The notes beneath the pieces are model-generated. The model saw only the letters and a program-made list of their open reading frames with translations. It was not told the DNA's origin and searched no databases. Position numbers and translations under genes: made by a program. This document shows positions 8,329 through 17,353 of a DNA stretch of 64,000 nt, piece after piece. Position 1 is the first letter of the stretch; every line of letters begins with the position of its first letter. The DNA lies in contig NZ_JADALJ010000001.1 in NCBI RefSeq assembly GCF_014876185.1, forward strand, positions 1,779,501 to 1,843,500. The letters are read 5' to 3'. This DNA is from Rufibacter sp. LB8 (GTDB lineage: Bacteria > Bacteroidota > Bacteroidia > Cytophagales > Hymenobacteraceae).

Positions 8329-9732
8329 CTAGTACCCGGGGTTTTTCACCAGGTTAGGGTTGGTCTCAATCTGCTGCAGCGGTATTGGCCACAGGTTCCG
8401 GAAACTGTTGTCTGGTGTTGTGCCGTTGGCTGGGCAGAAGTTCAAGACGGTGCAGGTGAGTCCATAACGCTTCAAGTCCATGAAACGGTGGCCTTCAAAC
8501 GCGAACTCCAGACGGCGCTGAGCCAAAATTTCTGTCAATGCAGCGGCGTTGGTAGCCAACGTAACCGGGTCTAAATTGGCACGCTCTCTGATGATATTGA
8601 TATCTTCCTCCACGCTGGCGGCTGGGGCTGCGGAGGCCGCTCCCTGGCGGGCAACCGCCTCTGCTCTGATCAAATACATCTCTGCCAATCTAATCACGGG
8701 CACGTTGTCGCCGTTGTTGATCACGTCATTGTACTTTCTCACTTTTCTGCGGTTAGCACCAGCGTCAAAGAAAGCGGTGGACTCCAGGCGGGTATCGCCC
8801 AGGGCCTCAGATGCTGTAAGGGCATTGAAAAGGCCGGCGCTCACGTTGAACCGCTGACCCAACGTACCCGGTGCGGCAGAAGACGAAGCCAGGGCGTTTT
8901 GGTCATCACGGGAGTAAGCCAGTTCAAAAATAACTTCAGGCGTGCTGGCATTCTGGGTGTTGCCGGTGCTGGAGAAGATATCTCTGAAATTATTGGCCAG
9001 GCCATAAGGCCCATTGGTGATGACATGGTTGGCGCGGTCCTGGGCCAGGGCCCATTTCCCTTGCTGCAAGTACACGCGGGCTAACAAGGCCGAGGCTGCC
9101 ATGTCTGAGGCATAGTACGGGCTTGAGCTGTTGCTGGTACCTTCCAAACCAAGTTCGGCGTCTTTCAGGTCTTGCTCTATAAAAGCGTACACTTGCTCCT
9201 GGGTACTTCTGGCTTGGTTTTGAACTTCACCGGGGTTAGTAGGGATTTTAGTCACTAACGGTACACCGCCAAACACTTTCACCAGGTCAAAATATGCCAA
9301 CCCGCGCAGGAACTTGGCCTCACCAATAAGGCTGGCTTTCTGGTCTGCGGGAATGTTCAAAGCCTCCACTGACTGAATTACCCAGTTGGCCCGCCCAATG
9401 GCGTTGTAAATGCTGGACCAGGTGTTGGCAATCTGCAGGTTACTTGGGTTGATTACTCTGTTGGCAATCTCACGGTGCGTGGTGAACGTGCCGTTGAACA
9501 CCATGTTGTCGGCGTACAGGTCCTGGTAAAACAGGTAAGACAAGCCATAGTAATCACTTGACTGGAAGGCACTGTAAATACCCAGGATACCTCTCTGCGC
9601 AGAGGCGGCGTCTGTGATGGCCTCTTCCATGGCTACGCCATTGGCCGGATCAACATCTAGGATATCATCACAGCTGGCTGAGAAAAGACCCAGACCGGCT
9701 GCCATGCAAAGTATATATATCTTCTTTTTCAT
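8329..9732 (-). CDS. RagB/SusD family nutrient-uptake lipoprotein
   Basis: 467 residues. A lipoprotein signal ends at Cys21 (GLFSASC) and is followed by an acidic DDILDVDP stretch typical of surface-exposed SusD proteins. TPR-like helices hold LIGEAKFLRGLAYFDLVKVF and ASALLARVYLQQGKWALAQ. The C-terminal family signature is RRLEFAFEGHRFMDLKRYG. SusD proteins cap the SusC barrel and bind the glycan or peptide ligand. The gene follows the SusC gene by 8 bases, so the pair forms one operon. No sigma/anti-sigma or glycosidase gene is adjacent, so the substrate cannot be inferred. Confidence 0.95.
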   Translation of the reverse strand: MKKKIYILCMAAGLGLFSASCDDILDVDPANGVAMEEAITDAASAQRGILGIYSAFQSSDYYGLSYLFYQDLYADNMVFNGTFTTHREIANRVINPSNLQIANTWSSIYNAIGRANWVIQSVEALNIPADQKASLIGEAKFLRGLAYFDLVKVFGGVPLVTKIPTNPGEVQNQARSTQEQVYAFIEQDLKDAELGLEGTSNSSSPYYASDMAASALLARVYLQQGKWALAQDRANHVITNGPYGLANNFRDIFSSTGNTQNASTPEVIFELAYSRDDQNALASSSAAPGTLGQRFNVSAGLFNALTASEALGDTRLESTAFFDAGANRRKVRKYNDVINNGDNVPVIRLAEMYLIRAEAVARQGAASAAPAASVEEDINIIRERANLDPVTLATNAAALTEILAQRRLEFAFEGHRFMDLKRYGLTCTVLNFCPANGTTPDNSFRNLWPIPLQQIETNPNLVKNPGY

Positions 9733-9740
9733 ACTGCTAA

Positions 9741-12700
9741 TTATAAACCAATGTTAATACCAAATGTGATGGTTCTTGCTTGCGGGAACGTGTAGAAATC
9801 AACACCCAGCGTGGTGTTAGAGGTTCCTGCGAAGTTTACTTCAGGGTCAAAACCAGGGTAGTCTGTGAACGTCACCAGGTTTTGCGCCTGCACGTAAATA
9901 CGCGCCGTGCGCAGCTTGGCTTTAGACACCAACGTAGATGGCAAGCTGTACCCCAGCATCAGGTTTTTAAGACGGGCGTAAGAACCGTCATACACAAATC
10001 TGTCTTGGTTGCTGCGGTTGTTGTTGTTGATGTCATCTACCGTAGCTCTTGGCACATCTGTTACATCGCCTTCTTTTCTCCAACGGTTCAACACGTTTTT
10101 GGTCATGTTGTCATCCAAGAAGTCAGCACCTAAGTGTTGCTGGTACTGCATAGCCGGGCTGGCAATGTCATTGCCTACAGAGAACTGCAGGAAAGCGGTC
10201 AGGTCAAAGCCTTTGTAAGAGAACGTGTTGGTGAAACCACCCACAAAGTCAGGCTGCGCGTTCCCAATAATGGTCAAATCAGCGTCTGTGATGATGCCGT
10301 CACCGTTAATGTCTCTGAAGTTCACATCACCAGCTTGGGTGTCTGGCAAGCCGTCACCGTTTCTGTCCATGGCCTTAGCGGCTGGCACATCTGCGTTGCT
10401 GGCATAGATACCGTCTGTTTTGAAACCGTAGAACGTACCAATAGGCTGTCCTTCACGCAATACCAGAGAGTTACCGCCAAAACCGTAGAAAATATCCTGG
10501 TTATTGTATAGTTCGGTTACCTTGTTGCGGTTGAAGGAGATGTTGAGGTCAGTGGTCCAGGTGAAGCCTCTGGTCTCTGAAGTGAAGTTCAAGGTGTTCA
10601 AAGCAAATTCAAAGCCTTTGTTCTCTACGCTTCCAATGTTAGAGAAGTATGATCTGAATCCACTCTGCGTAGGCAGCGGGCGCGCGAACAACAGGTCATT
10701 GGTGTTCTTGATATAATAGTCAGCAGACAGGTTGATGCGGTTGTTCAGGAACCCTACATCTACCCCAGCGTTGAACTGCGTGGTTTCTTCCCACTTAAGG
10801 TCTTCAAAGCCTAGCTGCGTGAACGCCAAACCAGATCTGTCAGCATAAGGAGAGGCCGTCACCAAATTCAGGTAGGCAAAATCCCCAATCTCCTGGTTAC
10901 CCGTAATACCGTAGCTGGCGCGCAGTTTCAATTCACTCAAGGCACCAATCTCCGGCATGAATTCTTCTTCCATCACGCGCCATCCGGCCGAAACAGAGGG
11001 GAAGAAACCAAATCTGTACTCAGACCCAAAGCGGCTGGAACCGTCTGTTCTGAAGTTCACACCCAACAGGTATTTGTCAGCTACGTTCAAGTTGGCTCTA
11101 CCAAAAACAGAAAGCAACGAAGTAGGAACCGGCAAGTTGGTACCGCCGTTCACGCGGGAAGAGCTGGTCAGGTAACGGAATTTCTCACCCGGGAAACCTG
11201 CCCCGCTGATAGAGGTGATGTCACGGTCGTTTTTCTCATTAGACGTACCTACCAACACATTCAGGTTGCTTTTGGTACCCAAGTCAAAACGGTAATCTAA
11301 GGTAGCCTCCAACAGACGCTTGGTCACGGTGGTAGAAGACTTAGAAGCAGATCCTTCATCAGACTCAGCGGCGCTGCCTGGGTAGTTGGTAGCCGTGTAG
11401 GTACGCTCGGCCAGGTTCAGCACGTCTACCCCTGCGCGTACGTTCAGGTTCATTTTAGGCATGATCTTGTAAGTAGCGGTAATGTTACCCAAGGCACGCA
11501 AGTTAGAGCTCACACCGTCATTCTCGCGGCCTTCGGCCACGGCGTTGGTGTAGTAATAGTTAGGCTGCGTGTATGACCCATCTGAGTAATATACTGGCCA
11601 GATAGGCGAAGAAGCCAAGGAGTTGGCAAACGGACCTACCACGGTGTTATCACTTACAATACGGTCATTGTCGGCGCGGCTCAACTGTAAACCAGCACTG
11701 AAAGACAGTTTATCATTGAAGTTGTGGTCCAGGTTCAAACGACCTGAATAACGCTGGTAGCGGCTACCAATCACAATACCCTCCTGGTCAAAATAGTTAC
11801 CGGAGATGTAGTATCTGGTTTTGGCATCGCCGCCGCTCACAGACAGTTCATAGCTGCTGATAGGAGCATCTCTGCGGGTTACCTGCTTGATCCAGTCGGT
11901 GTCTGTGGGCTCAAAATCAACCCCACCGTAGTACCAGTCCAACCAATCATCAAAGGTGGCGTCTGGAGCCAGGTACTGGTCATTGACATAGGCTTCCAAG
12001 ATCACTTCTTTGTACTCATTGGCATTCAGGAAAGATGGTTGCTTCCACACGTTCTGTACACCGCCGTACACATTGAGGTTAATGCTGGTTCTGTTGGCTT
12101 TACCGCGCTTGGTGGTGATCAACACCACACCATTAGCGGCACGTGACCCGTAGATAGCGGCCGCAGACGCATCTTTCAAGATGTCAATAGATTCAATGTC
12201 TGAAGGGTTCAAGTCAGAGAGGGCATTCACGCCCTGCCCGCCGTAATCTACCTGCGAGTAGTCACCGGTAGTCAACGGCACACCGTCTACCACATACAGA
12301 GGCTGGTTGCTGGCAGAAATAGAGCTGGCGCCCCTGATTCTTACCGACACCCCGCCACCCGGCGTACCGGAGTTCTGGGAAATCTGTACACCAGCGGCGC
12401 GGCCTTGCATGGCCTGGTCAACACCCACCACCGGCAAGTCCTGGATAGAAGCGGCGGTCACCTGGGCTGTGGCACCGGTGAGTTCGCGGCGGTCCTGGGT
12501 ACCGTACCCTACCACCACTACTTCGCCTATGGTTCTGGCGGCTTCCTGCAAGGTCACGTCAACGGTGGTGCGGGTACCCACGGCCACCTCTTGGTTGTTG
12601 AAACCCAGGTAGCTAAAAACCAGCGTTTGGTTGCCGTTCACGCTCACTTCATAGCGGCCGTTCACGTCTGTGCTGGCACCAACAGTGGTGCCCTTCACCA

Positions 12701-12833
12701 CTACGCTAACACCTGGCAGGGGGGAACTGTCAGTAGATGAAATCACCCTTCCTGATACAGTCCTGCTTTGTGCCATGGCGCTGAAACTCAGCACGCTAAG
12801 CAGCATGGAGAACAAGAGTAATACTTTCTTCAT
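9741..12833 (-). CDS. SusC/RagA family TonB-dependent outer-membrane transporter
   Basis: 1030 residues. I chose the start at 12833 because it opens into the signal peptide (KKVLLLFSMLLSVLSFSAMA); an in-frame ATG 30 bases upstream is less likely. Domains in order: CarboxypepD_reg-like beta-sandwich (about 25-110, VSGRVISSTDSSPLPGVSV), the SusC junction EVVVVGYGTQDRRELTGA, plug domain with LYVVDGVPL and IESIDILKDASAAAIYGSR, then a long beta-barrel ending in aromatic TFGINIGL. It imports ligand delivered by the downstream SusD using TonB energy. Confidence 0.95.
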   Translation of the reverse strand: MKKVLLLFSMLLSVLSFSAMAQSRTVSGRVISSTDSSPLPGVSVVVKGTTVGASTDVNGRYEVSVNGNQTLVFSYLGFNNQEVAVGTRTTVDVTLQEAARTIGEVVVVGYGTQDRRELTGATAQVTAASIQDLPVVGVDQAMQGRAAGVQISQNSGTPGGGVSVRIRGASSISASNQPLYVVDGVPLTTGDYSQVDYGGQGVNALSDLNPSDIESIDILKDASAAAIYGSRAANGVVLITTKRGKANRTSINLNVYGGVQNVWKQPSFLNANEYKEVILEAYVNDQYLAPDATFDDWLDWYYGGVDFEPTDTDWIKQVTRRDAPISSYELSVSGGDAKTRYYISGNYFDQEGIVIGSRYQRYSGRLNLDHNFNDKLSFSAGLQLSRADNDRIVSDNTVVGPFANSLASSPIWPVYYSDGSYTQPNYYYTNAVAEGRENDGVSSNLRALGNITATYKIMPKMNLNVRAGVDVLNLAERTYTATNYPGSAAESDEGSASKSSTTVTKRLLEATLDYRFDLGTKSNLNVLVGTSNEKNDRDITSISGAGFPGEKFRYLTSSSRVNGGTNLPVPTSLLSVFGRANLNVADKYLLGVNFRTDGSSRFGSEYRFGFFPSVSAGWRVMEEEFMPEIGALSELKLRASYGITGNQEIGDFAYLNLVTASPYADRSGLAFTQLGFEDLKWEETTQFNAGVDVGFLNNRINLSADYYIKNTNDLLFARPLPTQSGFRSYFSNIGSVENKGFEFALNTLNFTSETRGFTWTTDLNISFNRNKVTELYNNQDIFYGFGGNSLVLREGQPIGTFYGFKTDGIYASNADVPAAKAMDRNGDGLPDTQAGDVNFRDINGDGIITDADLTIIGNAQPDFVGGFTNTFSYKGFDLTAFLQFSVGNDIASPAMQYQQHLGADFLDDNMTKNVLNRWRKEGDVTDVPRATVDDINNNNRSNQDRFVYDGSYARLKNLMLGYSLPSTLVSKAKLRTARIYVQAQNLVTFTDYPGFDPEVNFAGTSNTTLGVDFYTFPQARTITFGINIGL

Positions 12834-13238
12834 TGGTTTGGTTTGGTTAATAAAAAGAAACAATAATTGACTAATGTAGGCATTTAAAAGAATTGTGAAA
12901 AAACATTTTTTTTGGAGGCTTTTACCAGGGAGATAAATAAACGGGAGGCAAAGAAGTAGTATGCATGTAGTGCTTTAAGGGTCAGCAACTTAAAAGTGTT
13001 TCATTATTTAACCTAATTATTTAACACTTTTTTAACGTTTTTAACACAATCATAACAACATTTCATTCATAATTCTGTTTTAGTGTAGGCCTATTAATTC
13101 AAAGACCCAGAACAGGCAGAGAGGGTTGCATCTGCGGCTTTTATTCGTCTAAGCTTCCCGAAGGCAAAAATTATATTAGCAGCGCCTTTTTTCTTAATAT
13201 TACACCTGTATTTACCATATACATATTTCCTTACTTCT
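12834..13238. other. AT-rich divergent promoter region
   Basis: 405 bases between the susC-like gene (minus) and the DUF2911 gene (plus). Much more AT-rich than the flanking genes, with several TTAA/TTTAACAC runs around 13000-13060. It must carry both promoters. No palindrome copy is present, which fits a region that holds no gene ends. A TATATTAG resembling a -7 box lies near 13172. Confidence 0.5.
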
Positions 13239-14117
13239 ATGAAAAACATATTGACTTCTAAGGTAGGCTTGGTGCTGGCCTTATTTTTTGCTCTTGCTGG
13301 GTCAAGCGCCATGGCGCAGATTAAAATGCCGGCCGCCAGCCCATCTACTACCATTAAACAAACCCTGGGCCTGGGCGATGTGACCGTGGAATATTCCCGC
13401 CCCAGCGCCAAAGGCCGCAAAGTGATAGGCGACCTGGTACCTTTCAATGGAAAAGTGTGGAGAACCGGCGCCAATGCCTCCACCAAAATCACGTTCTCTG
13501 AGGAGATGATGCTGGAAGGCAACAAAGTACCCGCCGGCCAATATGCACTCTACACCATACCCGGTGAAAAAGAGTGGACCGTTATCATCCACAAAAACCT
13601 GAAGCACTGGGGAGACGGCGGTCCTGCTTACAAGCAAGACGAAGACCTGGTGCGCTTTAAGGTAACGCCTAAGAAATCTGCTGAAAAAGTGGAGACCTTC
13701 ACCATCGGTTTCGCGGATCTGACCAACAACGGCGGCACTATGCAAATCATGTGGGAAAACATTGTGGTACCGGTGAAGATTACCTCAGACGTAGACAGCA
13801 AGGTCATGGCCCAGATTCAGGAGAAAGTGGCGAACGGCACCAACGTAACGCCTGCCCTGTACGCCGCCGCGGCCAACTACTACTTTGACAACAACAAAGA
13901 TGTGAAGCAGGCCCTTACCTGGATCCAGAAAGCCAACGAAACCGACCCTAAGTTCTGGAACCTGCACTACCAGGCCAAAATGCAAGCCAAACTGAAAGAC
14001 TACAAAGGTGCTGCCGCCACCGCTCAGAAATCAATAGAGCTGGCCAAGAAAGAAAACAACGCCGACTACGTAGCCCTGAACGAGAAACTGTTGGCCGAGA
14101 TCAAGAACAAGAAATAA
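13239..14117 (+). CDS. Secreted DUF2911 domain protein with TPR-like C-terminus
   Basis: 292 residues with a signal peptide (residues 1-26, GSSAMAQ). Residues about 27-165 match DUF2911: VEYSRPSAKGRKVIGDLVPFN, VWRTGANASTKITFSE, VPAGQYALYTIPGEKEWT and the IIHKN strand. The last 110 residues form helical tetratricopeptide-like hairpins (ALYAAAANYYFDNNKDVKQ, AKMQAKLKDYKGAAATAQ). The family's function is unknown; it is widespread in Bacteroidota and presumably periplasmic. Confidence 0.85.
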   Translation: MKNILTSKVGLVLALFFALAGSSAMAQIKMPAASPSTTIKQTLGLGDVTVEYSRPSAKGRKVIGDLVPFNGKVWRTGANASTKITFSEEMMLEGNKVPAGQYALYTIPGEKEWTVIIHKNLKHWGDGGPAYKQDEDLVRFKVTPKKSAEKVETFTIGFADLTNNGGTMQIMWENIVVPVKITSDVDSKVMAQIQEKVANGTNVTPALYAAAANYYFDNNKDVKQALTWIQKANETDPKFWNLHYQAKMQAKLKDYKGAAATAQKSIELAKKENNADYVALNEKLLAEIKNKK

Positions 14118-14160
14118 CCCGTTTTCCGGCTCATTTCCGGAATTGAAGCCAAAAACAGAA
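14118..14160. repeat. Dispersed palindrome copy 6 (asymmetric, degenerate)
   Basis: CCCGTTTTCCGGCTCATTTC on the left and GAAGCCAAAAACAG on the right, an imperfect pair. It abuts the stop of the DUF2911 gene directly and is followed by a separate terminator. Confidence 0.75.
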
Positions 14161-14190
14161 AACCCCGTCATGCAGTTGGCGGGGTTTTCT
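14161..14190 (+). terminator. Rho-independent terminator after the DUF2911 gene
   Basis: AACCCCG ... GGCGGGGTT hairpin followed by TTCTGTTTTT. Confidence 0.8.
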
Positions 14191-14335
14191 GTTTTTGGGC
14201 TTTAGGAGATTGTTGGTATCTTAGACTAAGGTCTCTATATTACCTGGCCTCAGAAAAGATATTATTTCGTTCACAGACGCAAATTGAGGCTTCGCTTTTA
14301 ATGCAGATAAATGGAATAGTTGCGTTTATCCACTA

Positions 14336-14345
14336 GTTGTGCCAC
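14336..14345 (+). other. Left border of cassette-like unit 1
   Basis: GTTGTGCCAC, the exact reverse complement of GTGGCACAAC at 14870-14879 just after the gene it precedes. Just upstream, GATAAA and TTTATC (about 14306-14330) can pair, as the tail of an attC-like hairpin would. Its position relative to the next gene mirrors the start of an integron cassette. Confidence 0.5.
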
Positions 14346-14351
14346 AGTTGA

Positions 14352-14861
14352 ATGAAAGAAGAATACACTATAGCAAGAATTTGTTCGAATGGACACACCC
14401 AGCGAATTGCTGTCTCTAAGCGAGAAGTTGCTTTTGAGCTTGTAGATATTAACGAAGTACTCGGGCCGCAATGCGGGATTTGTCATTCAATCACTTTCTC
14501 AACCTCTCATGAAATTCCTGAAATAGACCTTGAATTACTACAGGAGTGGTCCACTAATTTAGATTTATACTTCATGCCTCAGGATGAAGAACTTCTCTTG
14601 GCAGACGAAAAGTATTTGGACATGATATTAGAGATGCTCGATAGTGTTCAATTGCCAGATCACAAGAGAAATGTACTTATGGACGCCCTTTGTGTAATTG
14701 TTTACGATAACACGATTGAAGGGAATGATAAAAAAGATGACCAGCTAAAAAGCAGAGTTATTTCAGAACTAGTTAAAAGGAAAGAGAAGCTCGTTTTGGC
14801 GGAAGAATGGATAATGGATTACATAAAGGATGTTGTATATCCGCAGCTGGAAGAAAAGTAA
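14352..14861 (+). CDS. Hypothetical AT-rich protein in cassette-like unit 1
   Basis: 169 residues, not recognised. The ATG lies only six bases after the left border repeat, leaving almost no leader and no Shine-Dalgarno site, as is common for cassette genes. The N-terminus has a possible metal-binding layout, ICSNGH then CGICHS (Cys, His and two Cys in C-x2-C), and the rest is acidic and helical. Codon use is clearly more AT-rich than that of neighbouring genes, which suggests recent acquisition. The gene is framed by the exact inverted repeat GTTGTGCCAC / GTGGCACAAC. Confidence 0.7.
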   Translation: MKEEYTIARICSNGHTQRIAVSKREVAFELVDINEVLGPQCGICHSITFSTSHEIPEIDLELLQEWSTNLDLYFMPQDEELLLADEKYLDMILEMLDSVQLPDHKRNVLMDALCVIVYDNTIEGNDKKDDQLKSRVISELVKRKEKLVLAEEWIMDYIKDVVYPQLEEK

Positions 14862-14869
14862 AATAAACC

Positions 14870-14942
14870 GTGGCACAACAAAGTGTAGCAGTATGGCTTG
14901 CTGACGCTGCGCCATTGTGCTACACCAGTAACGTTAGCGGTA
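14870..14942 (+). other. attC-like recombination site between two cassette-like units
   Basis: Layout: GTGGCACAAC, then arms GTGTAGCA / TGCTACAC and inner arms ATGGC / GCCAT around a loop, then GTTAGCGGTA. The first box matches the left border of the preceding gene in reverse complement. The last box matches, with two mismatches, the inverse TACCGCCAAG after the following gene. This is the arrangement of an integron attC (RYYYAAC, imperfect hairpin, GTTRRRY), although both outer boxes deviate from the proteobacterial consensus. About 73 bp lies within attC size range. Confidence 0.5.
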
Positions 14943-14961
14943 ATCTTAAAAATTAATTAAA

Positions 14962-15504
14962 TTGAAAAACTTTATCCTATTATCTATCATAATTACCTTC
15001 TCCTCCTGTTCTAGTAAGCCGTTTTCTGAAATAACTAAGAGTACAGAAGGTATAATTATCAATGGTACTTATGTCAATGATTATTTAACTATTGATATAC
15101 CCACAGGGTGGTCTGAAATGCCAAGTAGCGAAAGCTCTAACTTTCTTGTAATCGGCAAGGACCACAATGACCCAAAACCTAGTATTATATTAGTCGCATT
15201 GAATAAAAAAGAAATAAAGGAAGTCTATGGCTTTCAATCGGCCGAAGAATACATGATGGACCTTACAGAGTATTTTGAAAGTAAACCTGAATATCAACTT
15301 ATAAATGGATTGGACTCAATAAAAATTGATAATAAAGCAACTTTCTTGAGCAATTTTAAACTTACAAAAGATTCTATACAACTTAGCCAATCCTATTCAG
15401 CAACCGATTTGGAGGATATATACTTTGGAATAGTAGCTACAAATGGTAATAAAGAATCTCAGGTAGAAATTGAAAAAATTATAAGCTCAATAAATTTTAA
15501 ATAA
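14962..15504 (+). CDS. AT-rich lipoprotein in cassette-like unit 2
   Basis: 180 residues starting at a TTG codon 20 bases after the cassette border; no ATG precedes a credible signal. The N-terminus (KNFILLSIIITFSSC) is a lipoprotein signal with the lipidated Cys at about residue 16. The mature part shows a short beta-rich domain (YLTIDIPTGWSEMPSS, SIILVALNKKEIKEVYGF) resembling small lipoproteins of the PsbP/DcrB type, but I cannot assign it firmly. Base composition is strongly AT-rich compared with the surrounding chromosome. Confidence 0.65.
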   Translation: MKNFILLSIIITFSSCSSKPFSEITKSTEGIIINGTYVNDYLTIDIPTGWSEMPSSESSNFLVIGKDHNDPKPSIILVALNKKEIKEVYGFQSAEEYMMDLTEYFESKPEYQLINGLDSIKIDNKATFLSNFKLTKDSIQLSQSYSATDLEDIYFGIVATNGNKESQVEIEKIISSINFK

Positions 15505-15510
15505 AAGGCC

Positions 15511-15570
15511 TACCGCCAAGAAGGTATAAACACCACATTTCGGCCGACGGCCGGCGCCTCCGTTTACACA
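15511..15570 (+). other. Second, partly decayed attC-like site
   Basis: TACCGCCAAG matches the inverse of the border GTTAGCGGTA before the preceding gene at eight of ten positions. GTATAAAC and GTTTACAC then pair around a GC-rich loop with its own CGGCCG palindrome. No terminal GTT box is visible before the next palindrome copy, so this end of the array looks degraded. Confidence 0.35.
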
Positions 15571-15586
15571 AGTCAATTGCCCTATT

Positions 15587-15626
15587 CCCGTTTTTGCCCT
15601 CATTTTCCGAAATGAGCCCGAAAACG
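15587..15626. repeat. Dispersed palindrome copy 7
   Basis: CCCGTTTTTGCCCTCATTTT paired imperfectly with AAATGAGCCCGAAAACG. It ends 8 bases before the end of the minus-strand symporter gene. Confidence 0.8.
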
Positions 15627-15634
15627 AAAACCAC

Positions 15635-17353
15635 TTATCCAACCGCCTCCTTCTCCCCTATGCTGGGTTTACTTTTAGGCAAGAGCGGCTCTAGCAGATA
15701 GCCAATAATTACCACCAAAAAGCAGCCGATGAGGTTATACCAGAGGTAGGCGATCTCAGTAGTATAGTACAGCAGGAAAATGAGGAACTGGGTGAGCACC
15801 GCGGCCCAGAAAACAGCGTTGCCGTGCAGGCGCTTGAAATAGAAAGCCGCCACAAAAACACCCAGAATGGTGCCGTAGAACAAGGAACCTAAAATGTTCA
15901 CCGCCTGAATGAGGTTCTCCAGCTGCGAGGCAAACAGCGCGAAGAAAATAGAAACCGCGCCCCAGCCAATGGTAAACCACCGGGAGGCTTTTACATAATG
16001 CGTCTCAGAGCCGTTTTTATTGACAGAGCGTTTGTACACATCTACCACGGTGGTAGAAGCCAATGAACTGAACGCCGAGGCCGTGCTGCCCATGGCTGCG
16101 CACAAGACCACCGCCAACAGCAAGCCTACCAGCCCACGGGGCAGTTGCTGCGTCACAAACGTCAGGAACACATAGTCGGTGTCTTTCAGGTCCACGCCGC
16201 TGTTGTGGGTTTTCACTAATTCCTGGGCACTGGCTCTGAGTTGTTTCTGCTGCACTTCGGCGGCCTGGGCTTGTTGGGTGGCTTGGGCAATTCCGGCTTG
16301 GTCCTGGTTTTGGTGTGCGGCCACCAAGGCCAAAGTGGCGTCACGTTTCTGCAGGAAGGCGGCCTGGCTTTGCGTTTCCAGGGTTTGCCAGGCGGGGGCA
16401 TCTTGGGTGGCCATCACTTTGGTGGCTTGTTGCTGGTTAAAATAAAGAGGAGGTTGGTAGAATTGGTAGAACACGAATACCAGCACGCCCACCAGCAGAA
16501 TCAGGAACTGCATAGGCACTTTCACCAGACCGTTCATGAGCAAACCTAGCCTGCTCTGCGCAATGGTTTCGCCGCCCAGGTAGCGGCCCACCTGGCTTTG
16601 GTCTGTGCCGAAATACGACAGCGCCAGAAAGAAACCACCAATCAAACCCGACCACAGATTGTACCGATCATTGGGGTTGAAGCTCAAATCTACCAGATTC
16701 AATTTGCCCAGCTTGCCCGCCACCACCATAGCCTCAGAGAAACCTACCTGGGCCGGTAGCATCTGCACCACCACTACCGCCGCGGCCACCATGCCGCCCA
16801 ACATCACGGCCATCTGCAGGCGCTGCGTCTGGCTCACGGCCTTGCTCCCGCCCACCACGGTGTAAAACGTGACAACAATGCCTATGAACAGAATGGTGCC
16901 CGTCAGGTTCCAACCCAGAATAGCCGACAAAATAATGGCCGGCGCATAAATGGTTATGCCCGTTGAAAGCCCACGCTGCAACAAAAACAGCAAGGCCGCC
17001 AGTGACCGGGTCTTCAAATCAAACCTGTTCTCCAGGTACTCATAGGCCGTGTACACCTTGAGCCGGTAATAGATAGGAATTGCCGTGATAGACAGCACCA
17101 CCATAGCCAACGGCAACCCGAAGTAGAACTGTATAAACCGCATGCCATCAGCGAACGCCTGGCCGGGTGTGGAAAGGAAGGTGATGGCACTGGCCTGCGT
17201 GGCCATGACAGAGAGGCCCATCATCCACCAGCGCTCTGTGTTGCCCGCCTTCAGAAAGCTAGACATGTTGCTGGTTTTCCGGGTTTTCCAGACGCCGTAA
17301 AGCACAATAAAGGCAATGGTGCCCACCAATACGCCCCAATCTAACTGGCTCAT
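15635..17353 (-). CDS. Sodium:solute symporter (SSS family)
   Basis: 572 residues from the ATG at 17353, whose first base overlaps the stop of a 41-residue upstream gene (ATGA overlap). About 13 membrane helices are visible. SSS features include STPGQAFADGMRFIQFYFGLP, YEYLENRF and GSTASAFSSLASTTVVDVYK, the last holding the Na2-site helix. An unusual hydrophilic insert of about 90 residues (roughly 325-415), very rich in Gln and Ala, separates two helices and probably forms an extracellular coiled-coil hairpin. The substrate cannot be deduced; sugars, sialic acids, amino acids and vitamins are all known for the family. Confidence 0.9.
   Translation of the reverse strand: MSQLDWGVLVGTIAFIVLYGVWKTRKTSNMSSFLKAGNTERWWMMGLSVMATQASAITFLSTPGQAFADGMRFIQFYFGLPLAMVVLSITAIPIYYRLKVYTAYEYLENRFDLKTRSLAALLFLLQRGLSTGITIYAPAIILSAILGWNLTGTILFIGIVVTFYTVVGGSKAVSQTQRLQMAVMLGGMVAAAVVVVQMLPAQVGFSEAMVVAGKLGKLNLVDLSFNPNDRYNLWSGLIGGFFLALSYFGTDQSQVGRYLGGETIAQSRLGLLMNGLVKVPMQFLILLVGVLVFVFYQFYQPPLYFNQQQATKVMATQDAPAWQTLETQSQAAFLQKRDATLALVAAHQNQDQAGIAQATQQAQAAEVQQKQLRASAQELVKTHNSGVDLKDTDYVFLTFVTQQLPRGLVGLLLAVVLCAAMGSTASAFSSLASTTVVDVYKRSVNKNGSETHYVKASRWFTIGWGAVSIFFALFASQLENLIQAVNILGSLFYGTILGVFVAAFYFKRLHGNAVFWAAVLTQFLIFLLYYTTEIAYLWYNLIGCFLVVIIGYLLEPLLPKSKPSIGEKEAVG

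Noticed and set aside
8329-12833. SusC/SusD pair considered as a polysaccharide-utilisation locus
   Set aside because: No glycoside hydrolase, polysaccharide lyase or dedicated regulator is adjacent, so the substrate class cannot be claimed.
14962-15504. Gene 2 of the cassette-like pair considered as an immunity lipoprotein of a toxin system
   Set aside because: No toxin or secretion gene is nearby; only size and AT content suggest it, so I left it as a hypothetical lipoprotein.
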